NCBI GenBank assembly: GCA_027625915.1
Contig: JANTQA010000026.1
Coordinates: 1,116,001-1,180,000, forward strand
Reading direction: 5' to 3'
DNA from: Anaeramoeba flamelloides
Lineage: Eukaryota > Metamonada > Anaeramoebidae
DNA length: 64,000 nt
Numbering within the stretch: position 1 is the stretch's first letter; each line of letters begins with the position of its first letter. Of this stretch, positions 23,103 to 34,767 are shown piece by piece. The position numbers and the translations under genes were made by a program. Below the pieces are notes generated by a model. It saw only the letters and a list, made by a program, of their open reading frames with translations. It did not search any database and had not been told where the DNA came from.

Positions 23103-23880
23103 TTATTTTTCTTCTTTAAATTGTGTAATTCTAGTTTCTCCCATAGCAGATGTTACAATAGCAATCATAATTTTCCCTTCTTCAAATGCCTTTTTTAAGT
23201 TCTCTCCTATTTCGTTTTTTGGTATGCGGAGTTCTAAAGAATCACCTTCGATATTAGTAAGTGATGCAAATTCATCAACAATATCAATAACATCATAATC
23301 ATCTCTTTTGACTTCAGGTTCTTGCATACTATGTGTAGCACTTTGTAATTCTTCATATTTATTGTTTGAAAAAATGTCTAATCCAGTGAAATTTATTTTT
23401 GCGTGCCCATGCTATGAAAAGTGCGATAATAAGAAAAATACATTTAATAATAAAAATTTTTTTAATTTATAAATTTGAAAATTAATTTGAAATCTTTTGG
23501 TTTTAATTTGTTTTTTCTCTATTTTTTTTTTTTTGTTCTTTCAACAAAAAATAGATTGGTGGGTGATTCTTGCTTTGTTTTCAATTCAAAAAGATCTCAA
23601 TTCAAAAAAATATTTATTTGTTTCAATATAAAAAAATAGTAATGAGGTTAAAAAATATATCATACCTTTCCAGTTTTGTGTGTTTTCTATTATTGTGGAA
23701 ATTTAAATTATTGGAGAATAATAAAGTAGAAAACAGTAGAATAAATTATTAAAATGTTATTTCTGAAAAATAATAATCAAACAAGACCCTTACCATTTTA
23801 ACAATTTTACAAACATGATCCTTAAGAATAATATGCCCATCTTTTCTAAATGCTGATGCTTGTTTTGGTACACTTGTCAT
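23103..23880 (-). CDS. eIF5A: Translation factor eIF5A, three exons
   Basis: Exons on the minus strand are 23880-23794, 23686-23666 and 23411-23103, all phase 0 with GT-AG introns of 107 and 254 nt, giving 138 aa. Exon 1 encodes ASAFRKDGHIILKDHVCKIV (family: SALRKNGFVVLKGRPCKIV). The 21-nt middle exon encodes KTHKTGK. Exon 3 opens HGHAKINFTGLDIF and ends with the OB-fold region LELRIPKNEIGENLKKAFEE and the terminal segment MIAIVTSAMGETRI. In known eIF5A the Lys just before HGHA is converted to hypusine by deoxyhypusine synthase and hydroxylase. Here that is Lys36, the last codon of the micro-exon. eIF5A helps the ribosome through proline-rich and other stalling motifs. The protein is about 16 residues shorter than typical eukaryotic eIF5A, mainly because it lacks the acidic N-terminal extension. 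The start is the only in-frame ATG near the conserved region. Confidence 0.93.
23666..23686 (-). other. eIF5A: 21-nt micro-exon carrying the hypusine loop of eIF5A
   Basis: On the minus strand it is flanked by ...AATAG and GTATGA. It codes for KTHKTGK and supplies exactly the residues missing between CKIVKM (exon 1) and HGHAK (exon 3). The family sequence at this place is STSKTGK. Confidence 0.9.
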
Positions 23881-24991
23881 TTGTAATTTTAGTGTTTTTG
23901 AATTTGAATTAAATAATTTAATTTAGAGATATTTAAAAATAAATGGTTAATCTTGTTGGCATTTTTCTTTTACGATTTTTTTTTTTTTTTTTCGATCAGA
24001 TAAAATAATGTGAACTAAAATAGGTTTGATAACCCAATAGATTTCTTTGATATATTTCAGAATTTATCATCTGAATATATTTTTTGAACTTTTTTTTTTG
24101 TTCAAAAAAATTATTATGACGTATGAAAATTAATTTTTAAGATCGTTTTATTTGAGTTTGTAAGAGCCAAACAAAAATTAATACTTTTGGAGAATTTATT
24201 TTCTCACATTTTTTAAGGAGTTCAATCTAATTTCCGATGGGAATTGGAAGTATCAAAATCCCATTTTTTGATACAATAAAGTTTTATTTTATCGAGATAT
24301 TTTCTTAAAAATAATTTCTTACACGTTTTATTTTTTTTTTTTTAAGAAATTATGTTGATTTTAAAAAGATTTTCTTATGTGATTTCCACACCTTAAATTA
24401 AAAAATCATGTAAGATCAGCTTTGTTAAGGTTAATAAAATGAAATTTCAAAGAATTTAAAAGAGAGTCATATTGTTCACACTGATTCCAATTGATCATAA
24501 GAATTTATCAAAAAAGTGTGTAATTTCGATCATTTCGAAAAAACAAATCAAAACTTTTATCTGTTAGAACATTTTTGAGAAATATTAAATTTAGTTTTAC
24601 TAGATTTAAATCCAATCAAGCCTTCAGTTTGTTCTTTAATTTATTGTTCGAATGTGAAAAACTTTTTAGATATTCTCCATTTTCTTTTCGTTATTTTTTC
24701 ATAATAGTACAAAATAGTAATTCATTAAGGATGAAATTTAAAAGTTTTTAAAATGATTATTACTCTCTCTTTGTATAATATCTTCAATAGTGTCTTTAAT
24801 AATTCCTTTTCATAAACTTATTCAATGAGAAAAAGTAAGTTCTTGGATAAAATGTTTACAGAAAAACGAATCAAATTCTTTTCAGACATTAAGTGAAAGT
24901 ATAAAAATCAGAGATCAGTTTCTCTAAGACTCAAAAATTGAGAGTTTAGGCAGTGTTGTCTAAGAATTGGAGCTTTACTTATTACACTTTT
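23881..24991. other. Gene-free stretch upstream of eIF5A
   Basis: AT-rich sequence with T runs. It should contain the eIF5A promoter, which cannot be pinpointed. No other exon was recognised. Confidence 0.45.
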
Positions 24992-25559
24992 TAGGTTTAC
25001 AATACTTGGCATTTGAATTAAGGTTATCTTACATAGGGTGTAGTGACTTGTTAATTTGGTTCTTAGCTGATCGATCTTGTTCGTGGTATGAGTTTTAAAA
25101 GTGGTTCAAAATGATAACTTTTGGCCATTTATTTAGTTTTTTTTCCAAAATTCGGATTTATGTGGGTAAGGTTAATATATTGGGAGGTACTTATTTTAAT
25201 ACTTTTGATTTTTTGGTTTTCAATTGAAATATTTGTTTAGGTTTTTACTTAATTAAAAAAAAAAACAAATGAAAAAGCTCCCAAAAAAAACCAAACATTA
25301 TTTAATTGTAATAAATTGAATTGGCAACTCAAAAATTAATTTTTAATAATAACTTACCTTTCAACCTATTGACTCTTAAACTCTTAAATTAGGATTTGGG
25401 AGAAAAAAAGAAATAAATTACCTTTAAAACCTTTATTGCACCAATATTAAAAACCATAATAAGTAGAGGATGGATCAAAAAAGTACCAAAACAACATTGA
25501 CCTTACACCTAGCACAGGATTGTATTTTTAACTGTACCAGGGATTGCAATTCTAAAGGA
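24992..25559. mobile_element. F1 foldback element, decayed copy
   Basis: The left arm taggtttacaatacttgg..gttaatttggttcttagctgatc is well kept. The right arm is recognisable only in pieces (ggatttgggagaaaaaaag, aaaccataataag, gggattgcaat). About 568 bp, non-coding. Confidence 0.6.
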
Positions 25560-26669
25560 AAATTCTTAAAAATAACCATTACTACAGGTAATAGAAAATA
25601 AACCTTTTTATAATTGATCTGTAACGAATTTAAGGTTACCTGTTGGTTTGAGTATTATTTCAAATATTTTCTGAAGATCAGGCTAGATACAAGAATTTAA
25701 AAGTCCTCATTTAATCAGTATCTCTCATACAGTGAAGATCAAACTATTGCTTTAATTAAAATAACTTTAAAGTTTGAAAAATTTGTTAAAATAGGTAAAA
25801 AATAGGGCCAATTCAATGATAAATTGATTAGAACCAACAATTTAAAGAATCAAAACAATTATTTAAAATACATACAATGGTTAAAAATACCTACTCTGGT
25901 CATCAACTCTACCAGTTCAAAATACAAACCTTGTTTTTTTTTTCTTCTACAAATAGTATATAATTGGTTAATAATAGCGAACAATACTTGAGAGTTATTT
26001 TGAAGGTAAATTTGTTGACTTTTTAAGAAAAATGTTAAACTCTAAATTGACGTTGTATAAAAGATGTAAAAATTAGAATTTTTCTTTCATTTCTTGTTTT
26101 TTTTTTGATCAAAATTTTCTTTATTGTTTGAGAAAAAGTATTAAAATTTAATCTATCATTTTTAGAATATTTTTTTGAATAATAGAATTTTAGAAGCCAA
26201 AATGAGCTTTTTATAAATATTTATTGTCAGTTTCGTTATATGGTAATCTATAATCTTTTGAGAAAAAAAAATCAATGTTCTTATGTTGAAAGAAGAAAAC
26301 CCAAAACTAAAAGAGATTATTTTCATAACCCTAAAAGTTTGTTGAATAAAATAACATTAAAGAATCTTCAAAGTTAAAAATAAGGAAATTACAAAGCCCA
26401 ATAGTATACCCATCTTATTTGAGTGAAGAAAAGATTCCAAATTATATCCGTTAAATGTGTTAACAAAGAAATTTCAACTAAAAAAAACCAATCAAAAACT
26501 TTTTCAATATGGAAATAGTACTCCCCTTTTGAGGTATTATCACACTTACAGAATAGGAATTTTCAAATTTGAAAAGAATATAGAATTTATAGAAGAAAGA
26601 AATAAATCATTTTTTGAATCTTTTTTAATTTTCAATTTTCTTTCAGGTTAACCAAATAAAAGCAATAAA
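25560..26669. other. Upstream flank of the kinesin gene
   Basis: About 1.1 kb of AT-rich sequence. Parts of 25610-25760 faintly resemble another F1 arm. The 64-codon frame at 26457-26651 ends 18 nt before the kinesin ATG and has no recognisable features. It is probably part of the 5' UTR. Confidence 0.45.
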
Positions 26670-29600
26670 ATGACAACACTGAAAAAAAATGGAAATTCAA
26701 TACAAGTTGTAATTCGGTAAGCAAATTATTACCCTTTTTCAAATGAATTTTTCGAAAACGTGTCCGTTAAAAATTTCTTTTCTCAAAAAAAATAAAAAAA
26801 TAAAAAAACTTTTTTTTTAATTCAAATTCACATCAAAATCACAACCACAAACAAAATCACAAAAACCCAATTCAAATTTCAATTTGTTTCCTCAAAATCC
26901 GCAATCCCTATATAATCAAAAAAAAAAAAAAGAATTCGACCAAGACTCGGAGAAGAAAAAGAAAAAGAAACAATTGTCCAGCAATTAAACGAAAATATTC
27001 TTCTTTTTGATCCCGGGAGTGGCCAAGAAAAACAGTCCAGATTTTCTGGACCTAGTAACCTTTCTGGCTCAAAAAGAAAATCTAGAGACACAAAGTTTAT
27101 GTTTGACTATATAGCCGATGTGGATAAAAATCAAAAAGAAGTATATCATCAAACAGCAAAAGATTTAGTTTGTGGATCGAAAAGTATTCTTGAGGGGTAC
27201 AATTGTACTGTATTTGCTTATGGATCAACTGGTGCAGGTTTGTCTTTTTTTTTTTTTTTTTAATTTAAACCCACTGTTTTTTTTTTTTTTTTTTTTTTTT
27301 GTTTGAACAATTTTCCTAAACTTTCTCTTGAATAATTTTATCTTTTTTGAAAACTAAAAAATTACAAAATGAAAAAATCAATAAACAAAAAAAACTCTTT
27401 CAGGAAAAAGTTTAAGAGACAACTCAATTGTCTATACCCCAGAAGGACCAAAACTAAATGGGGATTTAAAAGAAGGGGATCTGGTATGTACACCTGATGG
27501 AAAAACATCCAAAATCCTAAAAATCTTCCCACAGGGGCAGTTACCAATTTACCGAGTTGAATTCGACACAAAGGATTTTGTTGATTGTAGTTTGGATCAC
27601 CTTTGGGTCGTTTATGATCAAGAAAAAAAACAAGAAGTTTTATGTAAAACCAAGGATTTATATAATTATTATTCAAGCACACAAACAGCAAACAAAAATT
27701 CCAACAAAAGATTTACAATTAGAACAAGTCAAACCACTGAATTTAATACTGATCCAAAAGAAAAAAATGAAAATTTAAAAGAAATTTCTTTTGAACTTGG
27801 ATTAAAAATAAAAGACAAGATCCCAAAGAAATATTTATTTTCAAATTTCAAAACAAGAAAAGAGCTATTAAAAATTTTAATGGAACTGAAAGGAAAATTT
27901 AACAATAAAACCCAAAATTTTGAATTCCAAACAAAATCAAAGACCTTATCCAAAGACTTTAAACATTTAATTGAATCTTTAGGAGGTCTGTGCAAAATTA
28001 AGAAAAGAACTATCACCAATAAAAACAATAACACAAAACTCCAAAAACAAAAATTGTATCAATGTATAATTTACTATTCAGAATACGAAGAATTCTTCGA
28101 AAGAAAGGTATTTCAAATTGAAAACAAAAATCTCAAAAAATTAAGAAATAAAATTAAAAAAAAAATCTTTCTTGGCAAAACAATCAAGAGTGTCCAAAAA
28201 TTGAATCTTAAAGATCACTGTACCTGTATTATGATTGATCATCCAGACCATTTATATTTGACAAACAATTTTATTAAAACACATAACACATACACGATGA
28301 TGGGCTGCCGAGAAAACGAAAAGCCAGGTGTTATGTATCTCGCAATGAAGGATCTGTACAAAAGCATCCGCAAAGAATCAGATGAATACAAGCACACTGT
28401 TTCTGTTTCCTATTTGGAAATTTATAATGAAACCATCCGCGATCTAATGAACCCAAAAATGCCGTCTTCAAAAATCGATATCAGAGAAGACAAAAAATCT
28501 GGGATCATCATTTCAAATCTCAGTAGCCACAAACCAAAATCTGTCAAGGAGGTCTTTGACATCATCAACACGGGCAACAAAAACAGGACGCAATCCTCCA
28601 CTCATCGTAATAGTGTATCCTCACGATCCCATGCAGTGTTACAAATCTTGGTTACCAAGGAACCGAAGACGAGCGGGCTCCAATCAACCATCCAAACGGG
28701 CAAGTTGAACTTAATCGATTTAGCTGGCTCCGAAAGGTGCACGGAGAACACTGGCAAGAGGCTAACGGAGGGATCAAATATTAACAAATCATTACTAGCA
28801 CTGGGCACCTGTATTAATTTATTAGGGGAGAATTTCAAAAAGGGGGCACACATTCCCTATAGGAATAGCAAACTGACCAGGCTCTTAAAGGACTCTTTGA
28901 ATGGCAACTGCCGAACGGTGATGATCGCCAATATAAGCCCATCAGTTTTAAGTTATGAGGATACATTTAACACCCTTTTATATGCCAATCGGGTCAGTAA
29001 CATCAAAACGAAACCGACAAAAAATAAACAAAACGTTACCGCACATATCACAGAGTTTACACGGATCATTTCAGAGTTAAGGCAGGAGGTTTTAAATTAT
29101 AAGGAAAAATTAGATCAAGAAAAATCCAAAAATAAAAAAAAAAACAAAAAAAAGCACCAAAATAATTCTTCCAATTCCTCAGACGACTCTGATTCCTCAG
29201 ACGACTCTGGCGAAGACGGATCAGAACCAGAAACAAATACCGATGGCATTGATTTGATGACATTTTCGCCCAACATTGAAGGAAAAAAATTAAAAAATAG
29301 CAAATTAGATAATGAGAAGGAAAGCAAAATATTTAAACAAACAAACCAAAAAATTCAACAGCAATTCGAAGAAAAAAAAGAATTAACTGAGAAAATTTTG
29401 GAATTGAAACAAAAAGAAACAATGAACCAAATCAAATTAAAAGAGAATTTACAAAAACAGGTTTCATTTGGAAAGACTCCAAATAAAATCCACCTAACGA
29501 GAGTAATTCTGAAGGACAAAGAAACACAGAACAGAAAATTACAATCACAAATTAATAGAATCCGATCTCAAAAAAATCAGAAAAAAAAAAAATTAAATTT

Positions 29601-30942
29601 GAAAAAACCGATCAAAGACGACCAATCGCTTTTTAACAAATTGCACAGCGAAACCAAAAAAGAATTATTGAGCCAAACTTTAGCAAACCAAGAACTGCAA
29701 TTGCAGAACTTAAAGTTACAAAGGAAATTGGACAACAAGAAACGACTGTTGGCATTCAAAGAGAAGCAAATCAACCAAATGGAGTTCTCAATGAACAAGA
29801 TCATTGAATTATTATATGTCGAAATGCTAGCAATGGATAAAGTGGATCAACCAGAACAAGCTGAAATGGCTTTAGAAACCTCAAAAAGAGCCTTGGGAGA
29901 TATTATTCTACATGCTGCAAAGTCCCATTATGACGAAAAGAAAACAAGAAAATTTTGGGTAAATAATAAGAAAAATAATAATAATAGCAAAATGAAGAAT
30001 TCAAATCAGAAATTCCCTATTTATCAATCAAATTCGCCATTGTCAATAACCTCCAATCTCTCATCAAGCTCAAATCTAAATATAACAAGAAGAAAAAAAA
30101 ATCGGAACAATAGCGTGAATGATGATCTTTATTCGGGTAATGTTGACCAGTATGAGAGCGATGGCAGTTCCCAGTCTGACGATTGCGATAATGAAAATAT
30201 GAACCATCTTGAAAGCAATAACGAAAATGAAAGTTTGTGTGACAGCGATAATGGTGATGATCTCAAATTGGATCTCAAGAAGAATTCTTATTACCAAAAT
30301 AGCAGCGAAGACGAAGAAAATTTAAATCCCAATGAAAATTATAATAAATTCAACAAATCAGAGAAGAAAAATTCGAAAAAAAAAAATCGCTTTTTAAAAA
30401 AACCAAATCATGTGAAGAATATTGACGATATTTTAGGCAATTGGGAAAGAAAACAGCTTAAACAGCTTTCGAATTCAACTGAAAAGATTACACCAAAAAC
30501 AAAAGTTAATAAAGCAAAATTAAAAAATAATTCAAGAAATTCCAATAAATCGAAAAAAAAAAATCTTACCAAGACCAAAAAAAATTCAAAACATTTAAAT
30601 CACAACACTTCTTTCTCTTCTTCCAACTCAAAAAAAAATTCACATTTTTCAAATAAGGTACCACAATATAAGGGGGACAATTATACTAATAATTCTTCAC
30701 ACCCCATTTTGGACACAAACGATAATAAAGCACTTAATATTAATGGCAACAATAATACCTTTTCAAAAGTTACCACTAGCTTAAGGTTTCAATTCTCGAA
30801 ATCGTCAAGATTGCGTGGTAAACAACCAACAAGAATTTTAAATTATAACAAAAAAGTCTTGAAAGATGTCAAAAATGCCTTTCTACAACCTAATAAGATC
30901 AAATCAAAATCAAATCAGTCTTCAATAAGAGTGAAAAATTAA
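26670..30942 (+). CDS. Kinesin motor protein (kinesin-8-like) with an intein in its P-loop
   Basis: Exons are 26670-26716, 26933-27238 and 27404-30942. The motor reads IQVVIRIRPRL, NCTVFAYGSTGAGK, [intein], TYTMMG, switch I RNSVSSRSHA, switch II LIDLAGSER, and HIPYRNSKLTRLLKDSL. The neck side ends YEDTFNTLLYANRVSNIKTK. The last two segments favour kinesin-8 (KIF18/19), motors that walk to and shorten microtubule plus ends. Downstream are coiled-coil heptads (about 29310-29820), a Ser/Asp-rich acidic stretch (29160-29240) and a basic Ser/Asn-rich tail. After protein splicing the motor would be about 1003 aa. One oddity: within exon 2 the reading frame moves by one base around the A5 run at 27180-27184. 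Upstream VYHQTAKDLVCG and downstream ILEGYNCTVFAYG are both clearly kinesin but in different frames. This may be a homopolymer error, an unrecognised tiny intron or a real frameshift. Confidence 0.9.
27239..27403 (+). other. Phase-1 spliceosomal intron inside the P-loop glycine codon
   Basis: It is 165 nt, starts GTTTGTC, ends TTTCAG, and carries a long T tract. It splits the last Gly codon of GSTGAGK and ends only 5 nt before the first intein codon. Confidence 0.88.
27409..28287 (+). mobile_element. 293-aa intein inserted between Lys and Thr of the kinesin Walker A motif
   Basis: N-terminal block A is Ser1-LRDNSIVYTPEG, followed by GDLKEGDLVCTPDGKTSKI. Block B is VDCSLDHLWVVY, with an SxxH motif ending at His64. 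The C-terminal blocks are CTCIMIDHPDHLYLTNNF and IKTHN, with His281, penultimate His292 and terminal Asn293. The +1 extein residue is Thr. These are the residues a class 1 intein needs: Ser1 and Thr+1 nucleophiles and Asn cyclisation. The middle (about residues 135-245) resembles the second half of a LAGLIDADG (DOD) endonuclease: IPKKYLFSNFKTRKELLKIL, MELKG, and a TKSKTLSKDFKHLIESLGG segment. The acidic residue expected before the motif's Gly is Lys161 and no first motif is clear, so cleavage activity is probably lost. With the intein removed the motor reads GSTGAGK-TYTMMG, an intact kinesin P-loop. Full frame continuity through 879 nt and conserved splice residues argue that it still splices. 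Confidence 0.93.
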
Positions 30943-33900
30943 TGTATTTTTTATTTCATTTGCTTGATATTAAATTATTTTTGAACTTTTTTAAATTTCA
31001 AATATATCCCTTCCCTTCCAATTCCCCTTTTAATTGAACACTTCTCTCGAGATCCTTTTCTATGTTATCTAATCCAATCTTTTCATAATTTTTTATTTGA
31101 TATTCTACCCATTTTCTTTTCTTTTTTTCCATATTATTTTTATATATTATCATTTTTTTCCCTTATTTCTTCATCTTTAACTTTTTAATAATTTAATTTT
31201 TTTTTATTTTAACAACCAATCTTGATTGTTTAAATCAGAAATGATCAAACTAATCAAGAATAAATTTAATTTTTTGATTCTGATTTTCATATTTTTTTTT
31301 TTTTATTATTATTATTTATTGAATAATATATTAGTCAATTACAAAATTATTTACCATTAGAATTCATTAATTACAAAAACGATAATTTTTAAATCAAATA
31401 AATATTCTTATTTCCTAAAAAAAAAAAAATTTATAGAATATTTGATCTATCTAAATTATTTTTCAAATGTAAAGTCACTACCGTTAATTTTTTTTTTCAG
31501 ATTCAATAAATGGTTTGTTCTCTAAAAATAATATTGTGAAGTTACTTTTCCTTTGGTTGAATTAATTAACAAGTAATTATTGAAAAGATCTCAAGGAGTT
31601 ACTGTAGAAAAATTAATTAGACACTTATCTAGACAATGAAAATTTTTTCATAAAAAAAAGTTTCTAAATTTTGTATTTTTGAAATACAGACAGATGATAA
31701 ACATTATTATATATAAAAATTTTGAAAAAGGATTTACAACTTTATTATTTATTAATAGGAATTGAAAAAAAAAATTAAAATTTTCAAAATATTTTTTTCA
31801 TTCTTAATAGTAAAATTTTTGAAATTTTTATTTGAAAGTGGAGAGATTATTTGAATCTATTTTTTTAATATAAAAAGAAGCATATTATATCAATTTTAAA
31901 ATCAAATATAATTTTCAAAAGATTGTGTGAAATTAAATAATTATAATGATTTTCTTTTCTGTTATTGAGTTTATTTTTTTATCATTTTATTTTTATCATG
32001 TTAGAGTTCTTATGTATTTCCCTTTTTTTTTTCTACAAATTGTTTTAACATTTATTATTTTTTCTTATTTAATGTTCAATATCAAGTTTATTCATTGCAA
32101 CTAATTTCATCAAAAAAAAAAAAAAAGGAGTTTTTTCAAAAGGTAGTAATGTTGAAAAAGGGGTTATTGAAATCTTAATGATTGTAATATCTATCTTTTC
32201 TTAGTGTCATAAAATTATCATAACTTTGAAAAAATAATTTATCAAATATATAAAACTAAAATTCAATATATAGTTTTGACGAACTGTAATTTTCAGAATT
32301 TATTTTTACCTTGTAGTAAAATACGTAAAACTTCCAAATCGAAAATTGAAATCTGGTGGTTCAAAAAATTTAATTAAAAAAATAAGTTTCAAATGATCTT
32401 CAAAATATTAATATTCATAGTCAGAAATTAGCTTAAAAGATTCATTATTTCTCCACGAATTTGTGTTAGTTACTCTTGAAAATTGAATATTTAAAAATTT
32501 ATTTTTATTTCAAACAAGTTTTTTCATCAAAATTATGATATAAAATAGGTAAAATAGAATATATTTTCAAATAAAAAATTGTAAAATCATACAAAAGAAA
32601 AGATAATTTGTGAAAATAATGGAAATTAATATTCCAAATTAAAGATGATTTTCAAGAAAGATTACTAGACTTAATTTACTCTTATAAATTTTTTACCATT
32701 CTTACAATTTTTATCCTTTACAATTTTAATAAATCTAGACATAAAATAAACAATATTGATGTAAGCTTAATTTCAAAAATAGGGGAAGATTTTTCATCAG
32801 AAAAAAATTAGTTTAATTATTTTTTTAATTGAATTATAATGTATTTTACTACATTTTTTAGAGAAAATAGTCAATATAGATTAAAAAATAAAAATATAGT
32901 GTAACCATTGTATTTTTTCAAAGACAAATGAAAAAAGAAAAAAATAATAATAAAAAAATTTGCCCCTAATTTTGAAATTTGGCTTACAAAAGATATTAAA
33001 TCAACAACAATTGTCCATTATCTGGTTTAATTTAGATTGAGAAATTCAATTACCGCAAATATTTATTTCAAATTTTAACTAAAAATAAAAATTCAAAAAA
33101 ATATTTTTTTCTTAGTTTAAAAAGATTATTTTATTATCTTTGAAAAATATTTAAAGGTTAATTTTCATTTTTTGATATTTTTAGTTGATTTTGTGATCTA
33201 TTCAAAGAATTTTTTATAAATTTAATTCACAATGATTTAAAAAGAATTATTTTACTTATTTATATTCTTGAATTTTCAATTAATATATTTTATTTTTTTT
33301 CATTTTTTTAATAATTATTCATATTTAATTTTTAATTTTCGCATAAACACAATTTCATTTTCTCTGTTAATTCAATATTTTTTAAAATTTTATCGAAATA
33401 AATAAAAAATAAAATTTCTCAATTTTGACCTTTGTATTCTATCTATCATAAAATTAACAACATCATTTAATAGTTATTTATAATAAACCAATGTTTCGTG
33501 TTTTTAATTAGTGTAAAAATAATAAAGTTTCCAATTTAAAAAATAAAAAAATAAATATAAATCTTTGAGGGAAATTCTAAAAAAAATAAGTACATTTTTA
33601 TTTTCAAATATCAAAAAAAAAATAAATAACATAACTACTTTATATTTATACTATTTTGACTTGTTATTATATTTAAAATTTGAATAAAAGACATATGAGA
33701 AAAAAAGGTTAATTTCCAGATCAATATCATTTTAAATATTTTATTTTCAACTTGATGAATTTTCAGTTAATTCAGTCTATGGAGGATATAACATTCAAAA
33801 CTTTATTTCACAAAAAGTGCCCAATATTTTTTTCAAAATATCAATTATTTTTATAAATGAACACTTGAAGAAAAAATAAGAAACAAATAGAACAATAAAC

Positions 33901-34310
33901 ACAAATAAAAGAATAGTTGATATCCACAAGAAGTTAATCAAATCAATCTAGAAATTTTTAGTCTCCATTGAGAAAAACAAAAATGTTCATTTTGATCTCC
34001 AATTGAAGATCAAATAAAATCCCAAGAGTAATCAATATGATTTCTCAAAAATCATTTTTAATGTTTAAATGATATCAAAATAACATCATTTCTATCAAGC
34101 GAGTTTAGCTCTTGTAATAAAGAAAAATTGTCGATAAAATACCAAAAAAAAAAAAAAAAAAAAAAAAAAAACAAAGAGTGTCAAAGTTAACAAATGATTT
34201 CAATTACCAAATTTTTCAAAATCAAAGTTTGTTCTCGTATCCATTTAAACACTTTAAAAATACGGAATTAACTTCCTACAGCTTGGTACAATTTAGCTGG
34301 AAAATGGTTA

Positions 34311-34356
<46 letters not shown>

Positions 34357-34767
34357 AAGAAGAAGTAACAAACAAACAAAAATAAAGCAAAAAAGAATGA
34401 ATAAATTATTTTATTTTTTTCAATATTAGTAACACTCAAACTAAATTAAAAAAATGAATTATTAGGAAATAAATAAAAAATTAAAAAAAATAATATTTAA
34501 AATAATTCCATTATTTCAAATATTAATGAATCAAAAATAGTTTTAACCAACAATTGCACTATTTTTTTTTATAAATTAATATAATTATGTTTTTTAAAAA
34601 AAAAACAAGAAAAAAAAGATTAAATATATTCCTCCCCATTAAAAAACCTTCAATGGTATTTTGAATTAATATTAATAACAAAAAAAAAAAAAAACATGAA
34701 CACTTTAGAAATAGGAAATAATAATTGAAGAAAATCGATATTCAAAATAAAGTTAATCATTTAAATT
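30943..34767. other. Gene-free AT-rich intergenic stretch
   Basis: 3.8 kb between convergent genes (kinesin on +, CARMIL-like on -). It holds homopolymer tracts. At about 33770-34300 lies a decayed M2-like segment (attgagaaaaacaaaaatgttcattttgat as in the 21.9 kb copy). An A27 run (about 34145-34171) and a (TA)n microsatellite (34309-34354) follow. No exon was recognised. Confidence 0.55.
34309..34354. repeat. (TA)n microsatellite
   Basis: About 21 TA units with one interruption (tatatgta). Similar (TA)n tracts lie at 48111-48130, 48582-48609 and 49149-49172. Confidence 0.95.

Noticed and set aside
26457-26651. 64-codon frame immediately before the kinesin
   Set aside because: No homology and different style from the motor. 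It ends 18 nt before the kinesin ATG and is probably untranslated leader or chance.
27239-28287. Treating the whole insertion (intron plus following 879 nt) as one large spliceosomal intron
   Set aside because: The 879-nt part is open in frame, has intein blocks A, B and F/G with the right terminal residues, and has no AG acceptor just before the TYTMMG codons.
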